DNA from: Palleronia salina
GTDB taxonomy: Bacteria > Pseudomonadota > Alphaproteobacteria > Rhodobacterales > Rhodobacteraceae
Reading direction: 5' to 3'
Assembly (NCBI RefSeq): GCF_900141995.1
Contig: NZ_FQZA01000007.1
Span: 106,133-170,132 of the forward strand
Length of the DNA: 64,000 nucleotides
The notes under the pieces are model-generated. The model ran no database searches. It was not told the origin of the DNA and was given only the letters and a program-made list of their open reading frames with translations. Shown here piece by piece: positions 37,702-48,975 of this stretch (position 1 is its first letter; each line of letters starts with the position of its first letter). The position numbers were made by a program, and so were the translations under genes.

Positions 37702-38528
37702 CCGCCCCCCATGTCTGGCGCAACGTCCTGCGCATCGCGCTTCTGCTGGTGGTGGCCAGCTTCGTCCTGGCACCGCTCTGGGCCACCGTGATGGGCGGGT
37801 TCAAGACCAACCCCGAGATCCGGACCTCGGCCTTCGCCCTGCCGGATGCCTGGAACACCGAGTTCTACGGCGCCATCCTTTCGGACCCCTCCTTCTGGCG
37901 CTACCTGGGCAACTCGCTGCTGATCTCGTCGGCGGCGGTCGTGCTGACCCTGATCGTCGGTTCGGCGGCGGCCTACGTCTTCGCCCAGATCCGGTTCTTC
38001 GGCGCGAACTTCCTGTTCTCGTATCTCCTGCTGGGGCTGATGTTTCCCTTCGCCACGGCGATCCTGCCGCTGTTCATCAAGGTGCGCGATCTCGGCCTGC
38101 TGGATACCTACTGGGCGGTGATCCTGCCGCAGACGGCGTTCGGCCTGAGCCTGGCGATCCTGCTGTTCCGCACCTTCTTCGCCCAACTCCCGAAAGAGCT
38201 GTTCGAGGCCGCCTATATCGATGGCTGCGGCTACGTGCGGTTCTTCATCATGTTCACGCTGCCGCTGTCGACGCCGATCCTGGCGACGGTGGGCGTCTTC
38301 GTCTTCGTGCAGAGCTGGAACAACTTCCTTCTGCCGCTGGTGGTCCTGAACAGCCGCGAGGTGTTCACCTGGCCGCTGGGCATGATGCAGTACCGCGGCG
38401 AGTTCGTGACCCAGTGGAACCAGACGCTGGCCTTCGTGACCCTGTCGCTGGTGCCCGCCGTCGTCTTCTTCCTCGCCGCCCAGAAATACATCGTCGCCGG
38501 CCTGACCGGCGGTGCCGTGAAAGGCTGA
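37698..38528 (+). CDS. sugar ABC transporter permease (MalG/UgpE type)
   Basis: A 276-residue protein with six membrane segments. The EAA-type loop FEAAYIDGCGYVRFFIMFTL near residue 175 is present. It pairs with the preceding permease to form the membrane channel. Three bases separate it from the GH43 gene. Confidence 0.9.
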   Translation: MTAPHVWRNVLRIALLLVVASFVLAPLWATVMGGFKTNPEIRTSAFALPDAWNTEFYGAILSDPSFWRYLGNSLLISSAAVVLTLIVGSAAAYVFAQIRFFGANFLFSYLLLGLMFPFATAILPLFIKVRDLGLLDTYWAVILPQTAFGLSLAILLFRTFFAQLPKELFEAAYIDGCGYVRFFIMFTLPLSTPILATVGVFVFVQSWNNFLLPLVVLNSREVFTWPLGMMQYRGEFVTQWNQTLAFVTLSLVPAVVFFLAAQKYIVAGLTGGAVKG

Positions 38529-38531
38529 CCC

Positions 38532-40172
38532 TTGCGTATCACCAACCCGATCCTGCCCGGCTTCAACCCCGACCCGTCGATCGTGCGGGTGGGCGAGGAT
38601 TTCTACATCGCGACCTCGACCTTCGAGTGGTATCCCGGCGTCCAGATCCACCATTCGCGCGATCTGAAGAACTGGCAGCTCGTCACGCGCCCGCTGAACC
38701 GTGCGGCGCAGCTGGACATGCGCGGCGACCCGGACTCGGGCGGTGTCTGGGCGCCGTGCCTGACGTATTCCGACGGGCTGTTCTGGCTGGTCTACACCGA
38801 CATGAAACGGCGCGACGGCGCCTGGAAGGACAGCCACAACTACGTGGTGACGGCGCCCGCGATCGAGGGGCCCTGGTCCGACCCGGTCTGGCTGAATTCC
38901 TCGGGGTTCGACCCGTCCATGTTCCACGACGAGGACGGGCGGAAATGGGTCCTGAACATGATCTGGAACCACAACAAGACGGGCGGCGACCGGTTCGGCG
39001 GGATCATCATCCAGGAATACTCGGTGGCCGAGCGGCGGTTGGTGGGCCCGGTCCGCAACATCTATCGCGGCACCGACCACAAGCTGGTCGAGGGGCCGCA
39101 CCTGTTCCGGCGCGATGGCTTCTACTACCTGCTGACGGCCGAGGGCGGGACGGGCTACGACCACGCGGTGACCATGGCACGGTCGCGCGAGCTGTTCGGC
39201 CCCTACGAGACCGACCCGGCGAAACACGTGCTGACCGCCAAGGACACCGATCCCGACCATCTGCTCCAGCGCGCGGGCCACGCGGATATCGTGGAAACCG
39301 AGGCGGGTGAGCTCTTCATGGTGCACCTGTGCTCGCGCCCGCTGCCCGAGACCCGCGCGGCGGTGACGGGGGCGGGCATCCACGCCGACGACGTGCGCCG
39401 GTCACCCCTGGGTCGCGAAACCGCGATCCAGCGGCTGGTTTGGGACGCGGGAGAATTCCCCAGGCTCGCCCATGGTGGCTGCGCGCCCGCCACCGTGATC
39501 GACGGGCCGGACCTGCCCAAGGCGCCGGTCGCGCCGGTGCCCGCACGCCGGTCTTTCGACGGCGCGCTGCCGCCCGAGTTCCAGTGGCTGCGCACGCCGC
39601 ATCCCGACCGCCTGTTCTCGCTCACAGCGCGGCCCGGCGCCCTGCGCCTGTTTGGGCGGGAAAGCCCCGGGTCGCAGTTTGAGCACGCGCTGGTCGCCCG
39701 GCGGCAGACGCATCACCGCTTCGCCGCAGAGACCGAGATCGAGATGGCGCCCGGCGACTACCAGCATTTCGCCGGTCTGATCGCCTGGTACGGCCGCAAC
39801 AAGTTCCACTACCTGGCCGTGACGGCCAGTGACGACGGCGCGCGCGTTCTCACGGTCTACAGCTGTGCGGCCGACTGGCCAGACGCGCGCATCGACATCC
39901 CCGTGGCGGAGGTGCCGGTGCCGGGGCAGGGGGCGCTGAAGCTCGGCTGCGATGTCGACGGCGCGGTCCTGCGGTTCCGCTACGCGCAAGCGGGCGGTGA
40001 CTGGACCGACATGGGCGTGGCGCTGGACCAGTCCGCCATTTCCGACGAGGCCGGCAACGGTCCCGGCAACAACTTCACCGGCGCCTTCATCGGCATCTGC
40101 GCGCATGACACGTCGGGGCAGGGGCGCCCGGCTGATTTCCTTTCCTTCACCTACGAGGGTCAAGATGGCTGA
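38532..40172 (+). CDS. glycoside hydrolase family 43 beta-xylosidase/arabinofuranosidase
   Basis: 546 residues from a TTG start at 38532 directly after the permease stop. The five-bladed propeller comes first: [20 protein letters not shown] places the general-base Asp at residue 14, and [17 protein letters not shown] holds the likely acid Glu. A C-terminal beta-sandwich (about 330-546) is present, as in XynB3-type xylosidases. No signal peptide is visible, so it probably works in the cytoplasm on imported oligosaccharides. The 3' end overlaps the ATPase gene by eight bases. Confidence 0.88.
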   Translation: MRITNPILPGFNPDPSIVRVGEDFYIATSTFEWYPGVQIHHSRDLKNWQLVTRPLNRAAQLDMRGDPDSGGVWAPCLTYSDGLFWLVYTDMKRRDGAWKDSHNYVVTAPAIEGPWSDPVWLNSSGFDPSMFHDEDGRKWVLNMIWNHNKTGGDRFGGIIIQEYSVAERRLVGPVRNIYRGTDHKLVEGPHLFRRDGFYYLLTAEGGTGYDHAVTMARSRELFGPYETDPAKHVLTAKDTDPDHLLQRAGHADIVETEAGELFMVHLCSRPLPETRAAVTGAGIHADDVRRSPLGRETAIQRLVWDAGEFPRLAHGGCAPATVIDGPDLPKAPVAPVPARRSFDGALPPEFQWLRTPHPDRLFSLTARPGALRLFGRESPGSQFEHALVARRQTHHRFAAETEIEMAPGDYQHFAGLIAWYGRNKFHYLAVTASDDGARVLTVYSCAADWPDARIDIPVAEVPVPGQGALKLGCDVDGAVLRFRYAQAGGDWTDMGVALDQSAISDEAGNGPGNNFTGAFIGICAHDTSGQGRPADFLSFTYEGQDG

Positions 40173-41175
40173 AGTCCGGCTCGAGAACGTGACAAAGGCG
40201 TTCGGCAACCTGACCGTGATCCCGGACCTGTCGCTGACGGTGCCCGACAAGTCCTTCACCGTGCTGGTCGGGCCATCGGGATGCGGGAAGTCGACGCTGC
40301 TGCGGCTGATCGCCGGGCTGGAAAAGCCCACCAGCGGCGCCATCCGCATCGGCGGTGACGACGTGACCCGGGCCGAGCCGTCGAAGCGCGGGATCTCGAT
40401 GGTTTTCCAGTCCTACGCGCTCTATCCGCACATGAGCGTGGCGCGGAACATCGATTTCGGCCTGCGGATCTCGAACGTGCCGAAGGAAGAGCGCGAGAGG
40501 CGGCTGAACGAGGCCGCGCGCATCCTGGCGCTCGAGGACTACCTCGACCGCAAGCCGGCCGAGCTGTCGGGCGGCCAGCGTCAGCGCGTGGCGATCGGGC
40601 GGTCCATCGTGCGCAACCCCAAGGTGTTCCTGTTCGACGAACCGCTGTCGAACCTCGACGCGGCACTGCGCGCGCAGATGCGGGTCGAACTGGCCGAGCT
40701 GCACCAGTCCATCGCGTCGACCATGATCTACGTCACCCACGACCAGGTCGAGGCGATGACGCTGGCCGACCAGATCGTCGTGATGAACAAGGGCCGGATC
40801 GAGCAGATCGGCACGCCGATGGACCTTTACGACAAGCCCGCGTCGGTCTTCGTCGCCGGGTTCATCGGCAGTCCCAAGATGAACCTGATGCCCGGCAAGG
40901 CCATCGGCCGGCCGGACATTCCCACCGTCGGCATCCGCCCCGAGGATGTCGAGGTGACCGAGGGCGACGGCTGGGAGACGAAGGCGCGCGTGGTCGAGAC
41001 GCTGGGATCCGACACCATCGCCCATGTCCGCGTGGAGGACGTCGGCGAGATGACCGTGCGGCTGCCCGGGCATATCCGGCTGAACGACGGCGACAGGCTC
41101 AAGCTGCGCGCCGATCCCGCGCGGCAGCATCATTTCGACGCGGACGGGCGGCGCATGGAAGGACAGACGGCATGA
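40165..41175 (+). CDS. sugar ABC transporter ATPase (MalK/UgpC type)
   Basis: A 336-residue protein. Walker [10 protein letters not shown] lies near residue 36, the signature [15 protein letters not shown] near 133, and Walker [13 protein letters not shown] with the switch His in VTHDQVEAM after it. A C-terminal TOBE regulatory domain starts at about 240. I chose the ATG at 40165 ([13 protein letters not shown]), inside the end of the GH43 gene. It energises the permease pair encoded upstream. Confidence 0.92.
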   Translation: MAEVRLENVTKAFGNLTVIPDLSLTVPDKSFTVLVGPSGCGKSTLLRLIAGLEKPTSGAIRIGGDDVTRAEPSKRGISMVFQSYALYPHMSVARNIDFGLRISNVPKEERERRLNEAARILALEDYLDRKPAELSGGQRQRVAIGRSIVRNPKVFLFDEPLSNLDAALRAQMRVELAELHQSIASTMIYVTHDQVEAMTLADQIVVMNKGRIEQIGTPMDLYDKPASVFVAGFIGSPKMNLMPGKAIGRPDIPTVGIRPEDVEVTEGDGWETKARVVETLGSDTIAHVRVEDVGEMTVRLPGHIRLNDGDRLKLRADPARQHHFDADGRRMEGQTA

Positions 41176-42248
41176 GCGAGACAGGCATCGGCATCATCGG
41201 CTGCGGTGTCATCAGCGGCATCTACCTGCAGAACATCGCCCGGCTGCCGGGGATCGCGCTGCGCGGCGTGGCCGACATGCGCCGCGAGGCGGCCGAGAAG
41301 GCCGCCACGGACCACGGCGTGCCCGCGCTGTCGGTGGACGAGCTGCTGGCGCGCGACGATATCGACATCGTCGTGAACCTGACCGTTCCGGCCGCGCACG
41401 CGCCGGTGGGTCGTCAGATCCTCGGCGCGGGCAAGAGCCTTTACCTCGAGAAACCGCTGTCGGCCTCGCTGGGCGAGGCGCAGGCGCTGGTGGACCTCGC
41501 GCGCGACAGCAACCTAGGCATCGGCTGCGCGCCCGACACCTTCATGGGCGGCGGGCACCAGGCGGCGCGCGCGGCGATCGACGCGGGCCGGATCGGCACG
41601 CCCATCGGCGGCACGGCGACACTGATGCTGCCGGGACACGAGCGTTGGCACCCCAATCCCGATTTCTACTACAGCGCGCCCGGTGGCGGGCCGCTGATGG
41701 ACATGGGGCCTTACTACCTGACGGGCCTCGTGAACCTGCTTGGCCCGGTGGCCGAGGTCTCGGCCCTGTCCTCGCGGCCGCGCAGCCAGCGCACCATCGC
41801 GACGGGCGCGCGGGCGGGCGAAAAGGTTCCGGTCGAGCTCGACACGCATATCCTCGGGCTTCTGGCGTTCGAGTCCGGCCCGATCGTTCAGATGGCCATG
41901 AGCTTCGACGTGCAGGGCCACTGGCAGAGCCCGATCGAGGTCTACGGCACCGAAGGCTCGATGCGGGTGCCGGACCCCAACCGCTTCGACGGGGCGGTCG
42001 AGCTGCTGGGCGGCGAAATGCTGGAGGCCGCGGACCGGCCCTACGGCGCCGACAACTGGCGCGGGCTGGGCCTGTGCGACATGGCCGCCGCGCTGCGCGA
42101 GGGGCGCGGCTTCCGCGCCGACGCGGCGCTCGCGCTCCACGTTCTCGAGATCATCGACGCCATCGACCGCGCGGCGGCCGCGCGCAACAGCATCCGGGTC
42201 GAAAGCCGCTGCGACCGGCCGGCCCCAATCGAAAGGGAAATCGCATGA
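41172..42248 (+). CDS. Gfo/Idh/MocA-family sugar oxidoreductase
   Basis: A 358-residue protein with an N-terminal Rossmann motif ([18 protein letters not shown]), the conserved [13 protein letters not shown] segment with the catalytic Lys near residue 95, and a C-terminal alpha/beta domain. It probably oxidises a sugar or sugar derivative with NAD(P). It overlaps both neighbours by four bases. The substrate is not predictable. Confidence 0.87.
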   Translation: MSETGIGIIGCGVISGIYLQNIARLPGIALRGVADMRREAAEKAATDHGVPALSVDELLARDDIDIVVNLTVPAAHAPVGRQILGAGKSLYLEKPLSASLGEAQALVDLARDSNLGIGCAPDTFMGGGHQAARAAIDAGRIGTPIGGTATLMLPGHERWHPNPDFYYSAPGGGPLMDMGPYYLTGLVNLLGPVAEVSALSSRPRSQRTIATGARAGEKVPVELDTHILGLLAFESGPIVQMAMSFDVQGHWQSPIEVYGTEGSMRVPDPNRFDGAVELLGGEMLEAADRPYGADNWRGLGLCDMAAALREGRGFRADAALALHVLEIIDAIDRAAAARNSIRVESRCDRPAPIEREIA

Positions 42249-42904
42249 CCAATCCCCGCGCACTGATCTTCTGGGGTGGATGGGAAGGGCACGAGCCCGA
42301 GGCCTGCGCCGCGATCGTGTCCGACATGCTGCGAGAGGAGGGGTTCGAGGTCACGTCGGTCCCCGGCGCCGAAGCGCTGCGCACCGAACCGCTGGACGAG
42401 TTCGACCTGATCGTGCCCATGGTCACGCAGGTGGCCGACGACAAGGACGACATCGAACGCCTGCGCAAGGCCGTGGCGGGCGGCGTCGGGCTGGGCGGCT
42501 TTCACGGCGGCATGGGCGACGCGTTCCGCGGATCGCCGGATTACCAGTTCATGGTGGGTGGCCAATGGGTTGCGCATCCCGGTGACATCATCGACTACCA
42601 TGTCGACGTGACGCGCCCCGACCATTTCATCACCGCGGGCATCGAGGGCTTCGACTATCGCTCCGAGCAGTATTTCATGCATGTGGATCCCGGAAACGAG
42701 GTGTTGGCGACAACCACCTTTTCCGGTGAACATGCGCCCGAGACGGCGGGGACCGTGATGCCCGTGGTCTGGACCCGCAGCTTCGGCGAGGGCCGCGTTT
42801 TCTATTCCGCGCTCGGACACCAGGCGCACGAACTCACGCACCCGAGCGCGCGCGAGATCCTGCGCCGTGGCCTCGTCTGGGCCGCCCGCAAAGACAAAAC
42901 CTAA
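42245..42904 (+). CDS. ThuA-like domain protein
   Basis: A 219-residue protein with a flavodoxin-like class I glutamine-amidotransferase fold: [34 protein letters not shown], and [20 protein letters not shown]. ThuA-type proteins accompany sugar-oxidation operons (named from trehalose utilisation), often next to Gfo/Idh dehydrogenases as here. Its exact reaction is unknown. It overlaps the dehydrogenase stop by four bases. Confidence 0.83.
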   Translation: MTNPRALIFWGGWEGHEPEACAAIVSDMLREEGFEVTSVPGAEALRTEPLDEFDLIVPMVTQVADDKDDIERLRKAVAGGVGLGGFHGGMGDAFRGSPDYQFMVGGQWVAHPGDIIDYHVDVTRPDHFITAGIEGFDYRSEQYFMHVDPGNEVLATTTFSGEHAPETAGTVMPVVWTRSFGEGRVFYSALGHQAHELTHPSAREILRRGLVWAARKDKT

Positions 42905-42917
42905 GGAGACCCGCCAG

Positions 42918-44213
42918 ATGAGCGACTTTTTCCGGGGCCAGGCCCCGCTGCGTTTCGACCCCGATGCCGACGGCCTCGCCTTTCGCCACTACGATCCCGA
43001 CGAGAAGGTCATGGGAAAGCGGTTGGAGGATCACCTGCGCTTTGCCGTCGCGTACTGGCACAGCTTTGCCTGGCCCGGCGGCGATCCGTTCGGCGGCCAG
43101 ACCTTCGACCGCCCGTGGTGGGGCGAAACCATGGAAGGCGCGCGCCTGAAGGCGGATATCGCGTTCGAGATGTTCGACATTCTCGGCGTGCCGTTCTTCT
43201 GCTGGCACGACCATGACATCCGCCCCGAGGGCGACACCTTCGCCGAAAGCAAGCGCAATTTCGACGAGATCATCGACATCTTCGAGCAGAAGATGGAGCA
43301 GTCGAAGACCCGGCTTCTCTGGGGCACGGCCAACCTGTTCTCGCATCGCCGCTTCATGTCGGGCGCCGCGACCAACCCGGACCCCGAGGTCTATGCGTGG
43401 TCGGCCGCGACGGTGAAGAACTGCCTCGACGCCACCCATCGCCTGAACGGCGAGAACTACGTCCTGTGGGGCGGGCGCGAGGGCTACGAGACGCTGCTGA
43501 ACACCGATATGGGGCAGGAGCTCGAGCACATGGGCCGCTTCCTGTCGATGGTGGTCGATTACAAGCACAAGATCGGCTTCAAGGGTCAGATCCTGATCGA
43601 ACCCAAGCCGCAGGAGCCCACCAAGCACCAGTACGACTACGACGTGGCGACGGTCTACGGCTTCCTCCAGCGCTTCGGCCTCGAGAAGGAGGTGAAGGTG
43701 AACATCGAGCAGGGCCACGCGATCCTGGCCGGCCACAGCTTCGAGCACGAACTGGCGCTGGCCCGCGAGCTGGGGATCCTCGGGTCGATCGACATGAACC
43801 GCAACGACTACCAGTCCGGCTGGGATACCGACCAGTTCCCCAACAACGTGCCCGAGGTGGCTCTGGCCTACTACGAGGTGCTGAAGGCGGGCGGGTTCAC
43901 GCAAGGGGGCACGAACTTCGACGCCAAGCTGCGCCGCCAGTCGCTGGACCCGTCCGACCTTATCGCCGCCCATGCGGGCGCGATGGATGTCTGCGCGCGC
44001 GGGCTGAAGGCGGCGGCCAAAATGCTGGAGGATGACGCGCTCGAGGCGCCGCGCCGGGCGCGCTACGCCGGCTGGGAAACGGACGCGGCGCAGAAGATGC
44101 TGTCCAGCGACCTGGAAACCGTTGCCGCGCCCGTCGAGCAGGGTAACGTGAACCCGCAGCCACGGTCGGGACAGCAGGAGAAGCTTGAAAATATCGTAAA
44201 TCGATACGTCTGA
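42918..44213 (+). CDS. xylA: xylose isomerase
   Basis: A 431-residue TIM-barrel enzyme. The ATG at 42918 is preceded by AAGGAGA. Diagnostic motifs are [15 protein letters not shown] near residue 93 (catalytic His and Asp), [18 protein letters not shown] near 180, [17 protein letters not shown] near 225 with metal-binding Glu, and [20 protein letters not shown] near 290. It converts D-xylose to D-xylulose. It sits in a run of sugar genes, but no xylulokinase gene is found in the window. Confidence 0.95.
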   Translation: MSDFFRGQAPLRFDPDADGLAFRHYDPDEKVMGKRLEDHLRFAVAYWHSFAWPGGDPFGGQTFDRPWWGETMEGARLKADIAFEMFDILGVPFFCWHDHDIRPEGDTFAESKRNFDEIIDIFEQKMEQSKTRLLWGTANLFSHRRFMSGAATNPDPEVYAWSAATVKNCLDATHRLNGENYVLWGGREGYETLLNTDMGQELEHMGRFLSMVVDYKHKIGFKGQILIEPKPQEPTKHQYDYDVATVYGFLQRFGLEKEVKVNIEQGHAILAGHSFEHELALARELGILGSIDMNRNDYQSGWDTDQFPNNVPEVALAYYEVLKAGGFTQGGTNFDAKLRRQSLDPSDLIAAHAGAMDVCARGLKAAAKMLEDDALEAPRRARYAGWETDAAQKMLSSDLETVAAPVEQGNVNPQPRSGQQEKLENIVNRYV

Positions 44214-44233
44214 GACCCGAGGGGAGGGGAGCG

Positions 44234-45292
44234 ATGAAGACCATCAAGGGGCCGGGGCTGTTCCTGGCGCAATTCGCCGGTGACGAGGCGCCGTTCAATT
44301 CATGGGGCGCCATCACCAAGTGGGCGGCCGAATGCGGCTACAAGGGCGTGCAGGTTCCCGTCTGGGACGCGCGTCTCGTCGATCTCGATAAACTCGCGAC
44401 CTCGCAGAGCTACTGCGAGGAATGGGTCGGCGAAGCGCGTGACAACGGCATCGAGGTGACCGACCTGTCGACCCACATCCTGGGGCAGCTGGTGGCGGTG
44501 CATCCCGCCTACGACGCCTGGGTCGACGGCTTCGCCGCGCCCGAGGTCCAGGGCAAGCCCGCGGCGCGCACCGAATGGGCGATCGAGCAGGTGAAGAAGG
44601 CGCTCACGGCGTCGAAGAACCTGGGTATCGCGCAGCACGTCACCTTCTCGGGCGGGCTCTCGTGGCCCTTCATCTATCCCTTCCCCCAAAGGCCCCAGGG
44701 CATGGTCGAAACGGGGTTCGACGAGCTGGCCCGCCGCTGGCGGCCCATCCTCGATCATGCCGACGAATGCGGTGTCGATGTCTGCTACGAGATCCATCCG
44801 ATGGAAGATCTGCACGACGGCATCACCTTCGAGATGTTACTCGAGCGGCTGGACGGTCACGCGCGTTGCAACATGCTGTACGATCCATCGCACTACGTCC
44901 TGCAATGCCTTGATTACCTTGAGAATATCGACATCTATGCCGAGCGCATCAAGATGTTCCACGTCAAGGACGCCGAGTTCCGGCCCACCGGCCGGCAGGG
45001 GGTCTACGGCGGCTACCAGCCCTGGGTCGACCGGGCGGGCCGGTTCCGCAGCCCCGGCGACGGCCAGGTGGATTTCGGCGCGGTCTTCTCCAAGCTGACG
45101 CAGCACGATTTCGACGGCTGGGCGGTGGTCGAATGGGAATGCGCGCTGAAGCATCCCGAGGACGGCGCGCGCGAGGGCGCTCAATTCGTCAAGGATCACA
45201 TCATCCGCGTCACGCCCCACGCCTTCGACGATTTCGCAGGCGGCGATATCGACGACGCGACAAACCGCAAGCTGCTGGGGATCGACACATGA
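44234..45292 (+). CDS. sugar phosphate isomerase/epimerase family protein
   Basis: A 352-residue xylose-isomerase-like TIM barrel (AP endonuclease 2 superfamily). CYEIHPMEDLHDG near residue 182, MLYDPSHYVLQ near 215 and KMFHVKDAEF near 238 carry the metal ligands. GAGGGGAGGGGAG precedes the ATG. It overlaps the following Gfo/Idh gene by four bases, a pairing common in inositol- and ketosugar-type oxidation pathways. The substrate is unknown. Confidence 0.85.
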   Translation: MKTIKGPGLFLAQFAGDEAPFNSWGAITKWAAECGYKGVQVPVWDARLVDLDKLATSQSYCEEWVGEARDNGIEVTDLSTHILGQLVAVHPAYDAWVDGFAAPEVQGKPAARTEWAIEQVKKALTASKNLGIAQHVTFSGGLSWPFIYPFPQRPQGMVETGFDELARRWRPILDHADECGVDVCYEIHPMEDLHDGITFEMLLERLDGHARCNMLYDPSHYVLQCLDYLENIDIYAERIKMFHVKDAEFRPTGRQGVYGGYQPWVDRAGRFRSPGDGQVDFGAVFSKLTQHDFDGWAVVEWECALKHPEDGAREGAQFVKDHIIRVTPHAFDDFAGGDIDDATNRKLLGIDT

Positions 45293-46431
45293 GCCGGATC
45301 AGACTTGGCATGGTCGGTGGCGGGTCCGACGCGTTCATCGGGGCGGTGCACCGCATCGCCAGCCGCATCGACGACCATTACGAACTGGTGGCCGGGGCCC
45401 TGTCCTCGACCCCCGAACGGTCGAAGGAAAGCGGCGCTGCGCTAGGGCTGGATCCCGCGCGCACCTATGGCAGCTTCGACGAGATGGCCGAGGCCGAGGC
45501 CGCCCGTGACGATGGCATCGAGGCGGTCAGCATCGTCACCCCCAACCACATGCATTACCCCGCCGCACGGGCCTTCCTGAGCCGTGGCATCCACGTGATC
45601 TGCGACAAGCCCCTGACTGCGACGGACGACCACGCCGACGCGATGGCACAGGCCGTGGCGGACAGCGATGCCCTGTTCGTGCTGACCCACAACTACACCG
45701 GCTACCCGATGATCCGGCAGGCCCGCGACATGGTCGCGGCGGGGACGCTGGGCCAGATCCGCATCGTCCAGATGGAATACCCGCAGGACTGGATGATGGG
45801 ATCGCCCGAGCAGGACGGCGTGAAGCAGGCCGAATGGCGCACCGATCCCGAACGCTCGGGCGCGGGCGGGGCCATCGGCGACATCGGCACCCACGCCTTC
45901 AACCTGGGCGGTTTCGTCACGGGCCTGACCGCCACCGAACTGGCGGCCGACCTCCACAGCTTCGGCAAGGGTCGGGTGCTGGACGATAACGCGCATATCA
46001 TGCTGCGGTTCGAAGGCGGCGCGCGCGGGATGCTTTGGTGCAGCCAGGTCGCGGCCGGCTGCGAGAACGGGCTGCGCCTGCGCATCTACGGCGAGAAGGG
46101 CGGCCTGGAATGGGGACAGGAGGATCCGAACTACCTGTGGTTCACCCCCCAGGGCGAGTCCACGCGCCGGATCACCCGCAACGGCCCCGAAGCCTCCGAG
46201 GCGTCCACCTCGGTCAGCCGCATTCCGCCCGGACACCCCGAGGGATACCTGGAAGGCTTCGCCAACATCTACACCGAGGCCGCGGCGGCGATCCGCGCGG
46301 TGCAGGGCGGCGAGTCGCGCGACGCGGTGATGGGCAAGCTGCCGGGCATCAGGGCAGGGCTCGAAGGTATGGCCTTCATCCGGGCCTGCGTCGCATCGTC
46401 GAAGGGCAACGCCGCCTGGACGAAGATATGA
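45289..46431 (+). CDS. second Gfo/Idh/MocA-family oxidoreductase
   Basis: A 380-residue protein. The N-terminal Rossmann motif is IRLGMVGGGSDAFIGAVHRI; HVICDKPLTATDDHADAM near residue 105 holds the catalytic Lys; GGAIGDIGTHAFNLGGFV lies near 195. It belongs to the longer type that often pairs with an epimerase-like TIM barrel, as here. NAD(P)-linked oxidation of a sugar or cyclitol is likely. It overlaps both neighbours by four bases. Confidence 0.87.
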   Translation: MSRIRLGMVGGGSDAFIGAVHRIASRIDDHYELVAGALSSTPERSKESGAALGLDPARTYGSFDEMAEAEAARDDGIEAVSIVTPNHMHYPAARAFLSRGIHVICDKPLTATDDHADAMAQAVADSDALFVLTHNYTGYPMIRQARDMVAAGTLGQIRIVQMEYPQDWMMGSPEQDGVKQAEWRTDPERSGAGGAIGDIGTHAFNLGGFVTGLTATELAADLHSFGKGRVLDDNAHIMLRFEGGARGMLWCSQVAAGCENGLRLRIYGEKGGLEWGQEDPNYLWFTPQGESTRRITRNGPEASEASTSVSRIPPGHPEGYLEGFANIYTEAAAAIRAVQGGESRDAVMGKLPGIRAGLEGMAFIRACVASSKGNAAWTKI

Positions 46432-47945
46432 GCGGCTCTCCCGTCCTGGCCTTGCGAGACGTCACCAAGAGCTTCGGCCCGGTCGAGGTTCTGCACGGCG
46501 TCTCGCTGGAGCTGAGGGCGGGAGAGGTCCTTGCCCTCATTGGCGAAAACGGCGCGGGCAAGTCGACCACGATGAAGATCCTGGCGGGCTACCAACCCGC
46601 GACGTCCGGCAAGATCCTGCTGGATGGCGAGGAAGTCACGTTCGACTCTCTGCACGAGGGCGAGGAAGCCGGGATCGTCATGATCCACCAGGAGTTCAAC
46701 CTGGCCGAGCAACTGACGGTCGAGCAGAATATTTTCCTCGGCCGCGAATTGCGGCGGGGCTGGCTGCTCGACAAGGCGCGTATGCGGCGGCTGACGCGCG
46801 AATATCTCGACCGGGTGAACTGCAAGGTTCACCCCGACACTCTCGTGTCCAGGCTGTCGAACTCGGACAAGCAGATGGTCGAGATCGCCAAGGCGCTCAG
46901 CCGCAACGCGCGCGTTCTCATCATGGACGAGCCCACGGCGGTGCTGACGGGCGCCGAGACGCGCATCCTGTTCGACCAGGTGCGCGCCATGAAGAACAGC
47001 GGGACCGCCATCCTGTTCACCAGCCACAAGCTGGGCGAGGTCAGCGAGATCGCCGACCGGGTGACGGTGCTGCGCGACGGCTCGGTCGTGCATGACGGGC
47101 CGGCCGTCGAGATTTCCGAGGACGCGATGGCGACGGCCATGGTCGGGCGGGACGTGTCGGACCTCTATCCCGAAAAGCCCGCCGACGACGTGCAATCCGA
47201 CGTGATGCTGCGCGTTCGGGGCCTCGACGTGCCCGGACACGCCGCGGGCATCGGGTTCGACCTGCACCGCGGCGAGATCCTGGGCGTCGCGGGGCTGATC
47301 GGATCGGGCCGGACCGAGGCGATGGAGGGGCTGTGCGGCCTGCGCCCGGCGCGCGCCGAGCGGGTCGAGATCGGGGGCGACCCCGTCACGATCTCGAAGC
47401 CGGGCGACGCGCTCGACCACGGGCTGTGCTACCTGACCGAGGATCGCAAGTTGCGCGGCCTGCTGCTGGACAAGGGATTGCGGGAAAACCTGACGCTGCA
47501 GGCGCTGCACAAGTTCGGCGGGTATCTCATCGATCGCCGGGCCGAGGAACGCGCGCTCGACCAGGCCATCGCGGATTTCGATATCCGGGCCGGCCAGCGC
47601 AGCATGCGCGTCGGCAACCTGTCCGGCGGCAACCAGCAGAAACTGCTGCTGGCCAAGGTGATGCAATCCGAGCCGCGCATCCTGATCGTGGACGAGCCGA
47701 CGCGCGGCATCGACATAGGCACCAAGCAGCAGATCTATACCTTCCTGCGCAAGCTGGCGGATGACGGCCACGGGATCATCGTGATCTCGTCCGAGATGCA
47801 GGAGGTGATCGGCCTGGCCGACCGCGTGCTGGTCCTGCGGTCGGGCCGCCTTGCGGCGACGCTGGACGGCGACGCGATCTCAGAAGACACAATCGTGCGC
47901 CACGCCATGGGCGTCGGCGCGGACAGCTCCGAAAGGGTGGCATGA
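46428..47945 (+). CDS. sugar ABC transporter ATPase, two-domain (RbsA/XylG type)
   Basis: A 505-residue tandem ATPase. The first domain has Walker A GENGAGKST near residue 42 but an unusual signature LSNSDKQMVEIAKAL in place of LSxGQxQ. The second has the degenerate Walker A GLIGSGRTEA expected in this family and a canonical signature LSGGNQQKLLLAKVM with Walker B ILIVDEPTRGIDIG. It powers import of a monosaccharide with the next two genes. It overlaps both neighbours by four bases. Confidence 0.9.
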   Translation: MSGSPVLALRDVTKSFGPVEVLHGVSLELRAGEVLALIGENGAGKSTTMKILAGYQPATSGKILLDGEEVTFDSLHEGEEAGIVMIHQEFNLAEQLTVEQNIFLGRELRRGWLLDKARMRRLTREYLDRVNCKVHPDTLVSRLSNSDKQMVEIAKALSRNARVLIMDEPTAVLTGAETRILFDQVRAMKNSGTAILFTSHKLGEVSEIADRVTVLRDGSVVHDGPAVEISEDAMATAMVGRDVSDLYPEKPADDVQSDVMLRVRGLDVPGHAAGIGFDLHRGEILGVAGLIGSGRTEAMEGLCGLRPARAERVEIGGDPVTISKPGDALDHGLCYLTEDRKLRGLLLDKGLRENLTLQALHKFGGYLIDRRAEERALDQAIADFDIRAGQRSMRVGNLSGGNQQKLLLAKVMQSEPRILIVDEPTRGIDIGTKQQIYTFLRKLADDGHGIIVISSEMQEVIGLADRVLVLRSGRLAATLDGDAISEDTIVRHAMGVGADSSERVA

Positions 47946-48943
47946 TGACGACCGAGACCCTCAACCCGGGCAAGGGCCGCACCCTGCCGTCGATGAGCGT
48001 GCTGGGCCCGGTGGTCGCGCTTGTCGTGCTGCTGGTCATCGGCACGCTGCTGAACGCAAACTTCCTCAGCGCCGCGAACATCACCAACGTGCTGGCGCGC
48101 TCGGCCTTCATCGGGATCATCGCCGTCGGCATGACCTTCGTCATCACCGCCGGTGGGCTGGACCTGTCGGTGGGCTCGATGGCCGCGTTCATCGCGGGGC
48201 TGATGATCATCGTCATGAACGCAGCCCTGCCGAGTATGGGGATCGGCATCCCGATCATCCTGCTGGGCATGGCCGTGGCGATCGTGGCGGGTATCCTGGC
48301 GGGGCTTCTGAACGGGTTTCTGGTCACGACGCTGGGGATCGAGGCCTTCATCGTCACGCTGGGCACCATGGGCATCTATCGCAGCCTCGTCACCTGGCTG
48401 GCCGATGGCGGTACCCTTTCGCTGGATTTCGGGCTGCGTACCTTCTACCGGCCGGTCTATTTCGACGGCATCCTCGGGATCAGTTGGCCGATCATCGTCT
48501 TCGCGCTGACCGTCATCGTCGGCGAGATCGTGATGAGCCGGTCGCATTTCGGCCGCCACTGCGCGGCCACCGGGTCGAACGAGCACGTGGCGCATTACTC
48601 GAACGTGAACGTGAACCGCACGCGCCTGCTGACCTACGCCATGCTTGGCCTTCTGGTGGGGGTCGCGACGATCATGTACGTGCCGCGGCTGGGCTCGGCG
48701 TCGGCCTCGACCGGCGTGCTGTGGGAACTGGAGGCGATCGCCGCCGTCATCATCGGCGGCACGATCCTCAAGGGCGGGTTCGGGCGCGTCTGGGGCACCG
48801 TCATCGGGGTCCTGATCCTCAGCCTGATCGACAACATACTGAATTTGACCGACCTGGTGTCGCCGTATCTGAACGGCGCGATCCAGGGGGTCATCATCAT
48901 TCTCGCCGTTATTTTGCAGCGGGAAGCAAAGGCGAAGGGCTGA
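47942..48943 (+). CDS. sugar ABC transporter permease (RbsC/XylH type)
   Basis: A 333-residue permease of the branched-chain/ribose superfamily with eight to ten membrane segments. MTFVITAGGLDLSVGSMAAF near residue 61 and AIAAVIIGGTILKGGFGRVW near 265 are family hallmarks. It starts inside the end of the ATPase gene. Confidence 0.9.
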   Translation: MMTTETLNPGKGRTLPSMSVLGPVVALVVLLVIGTLLNANFLSAANITNVLARSAFIGIIAVGMTFVITAGGLDLSVGSMAAFIAGLMIIVMNAALPSMGIGIPIILLGMAVAIVAGILAGLLNGFLVTTLGIEAFIVTLGTMGIYRSLVTWLADGGTLSLDFGLRTFYRPVYFDGILGISWPIIVFALTVIVGEIVMSRSHFGRHCAATGSNEHVAHYSNVNVNRTRLLTYAMLGLLVGVATIMYVPRLGSASASTGVLWELEAIAAVIIGGTILKGGFGRVWGTVIGVLILSLIDNILNLTDLVSPYLNGAIQGVIIILAVILQREAKAKG

Positions 48944-48975
48944 CGCCCCGCCGAACAAGAAAGGGAGGAACTGAA

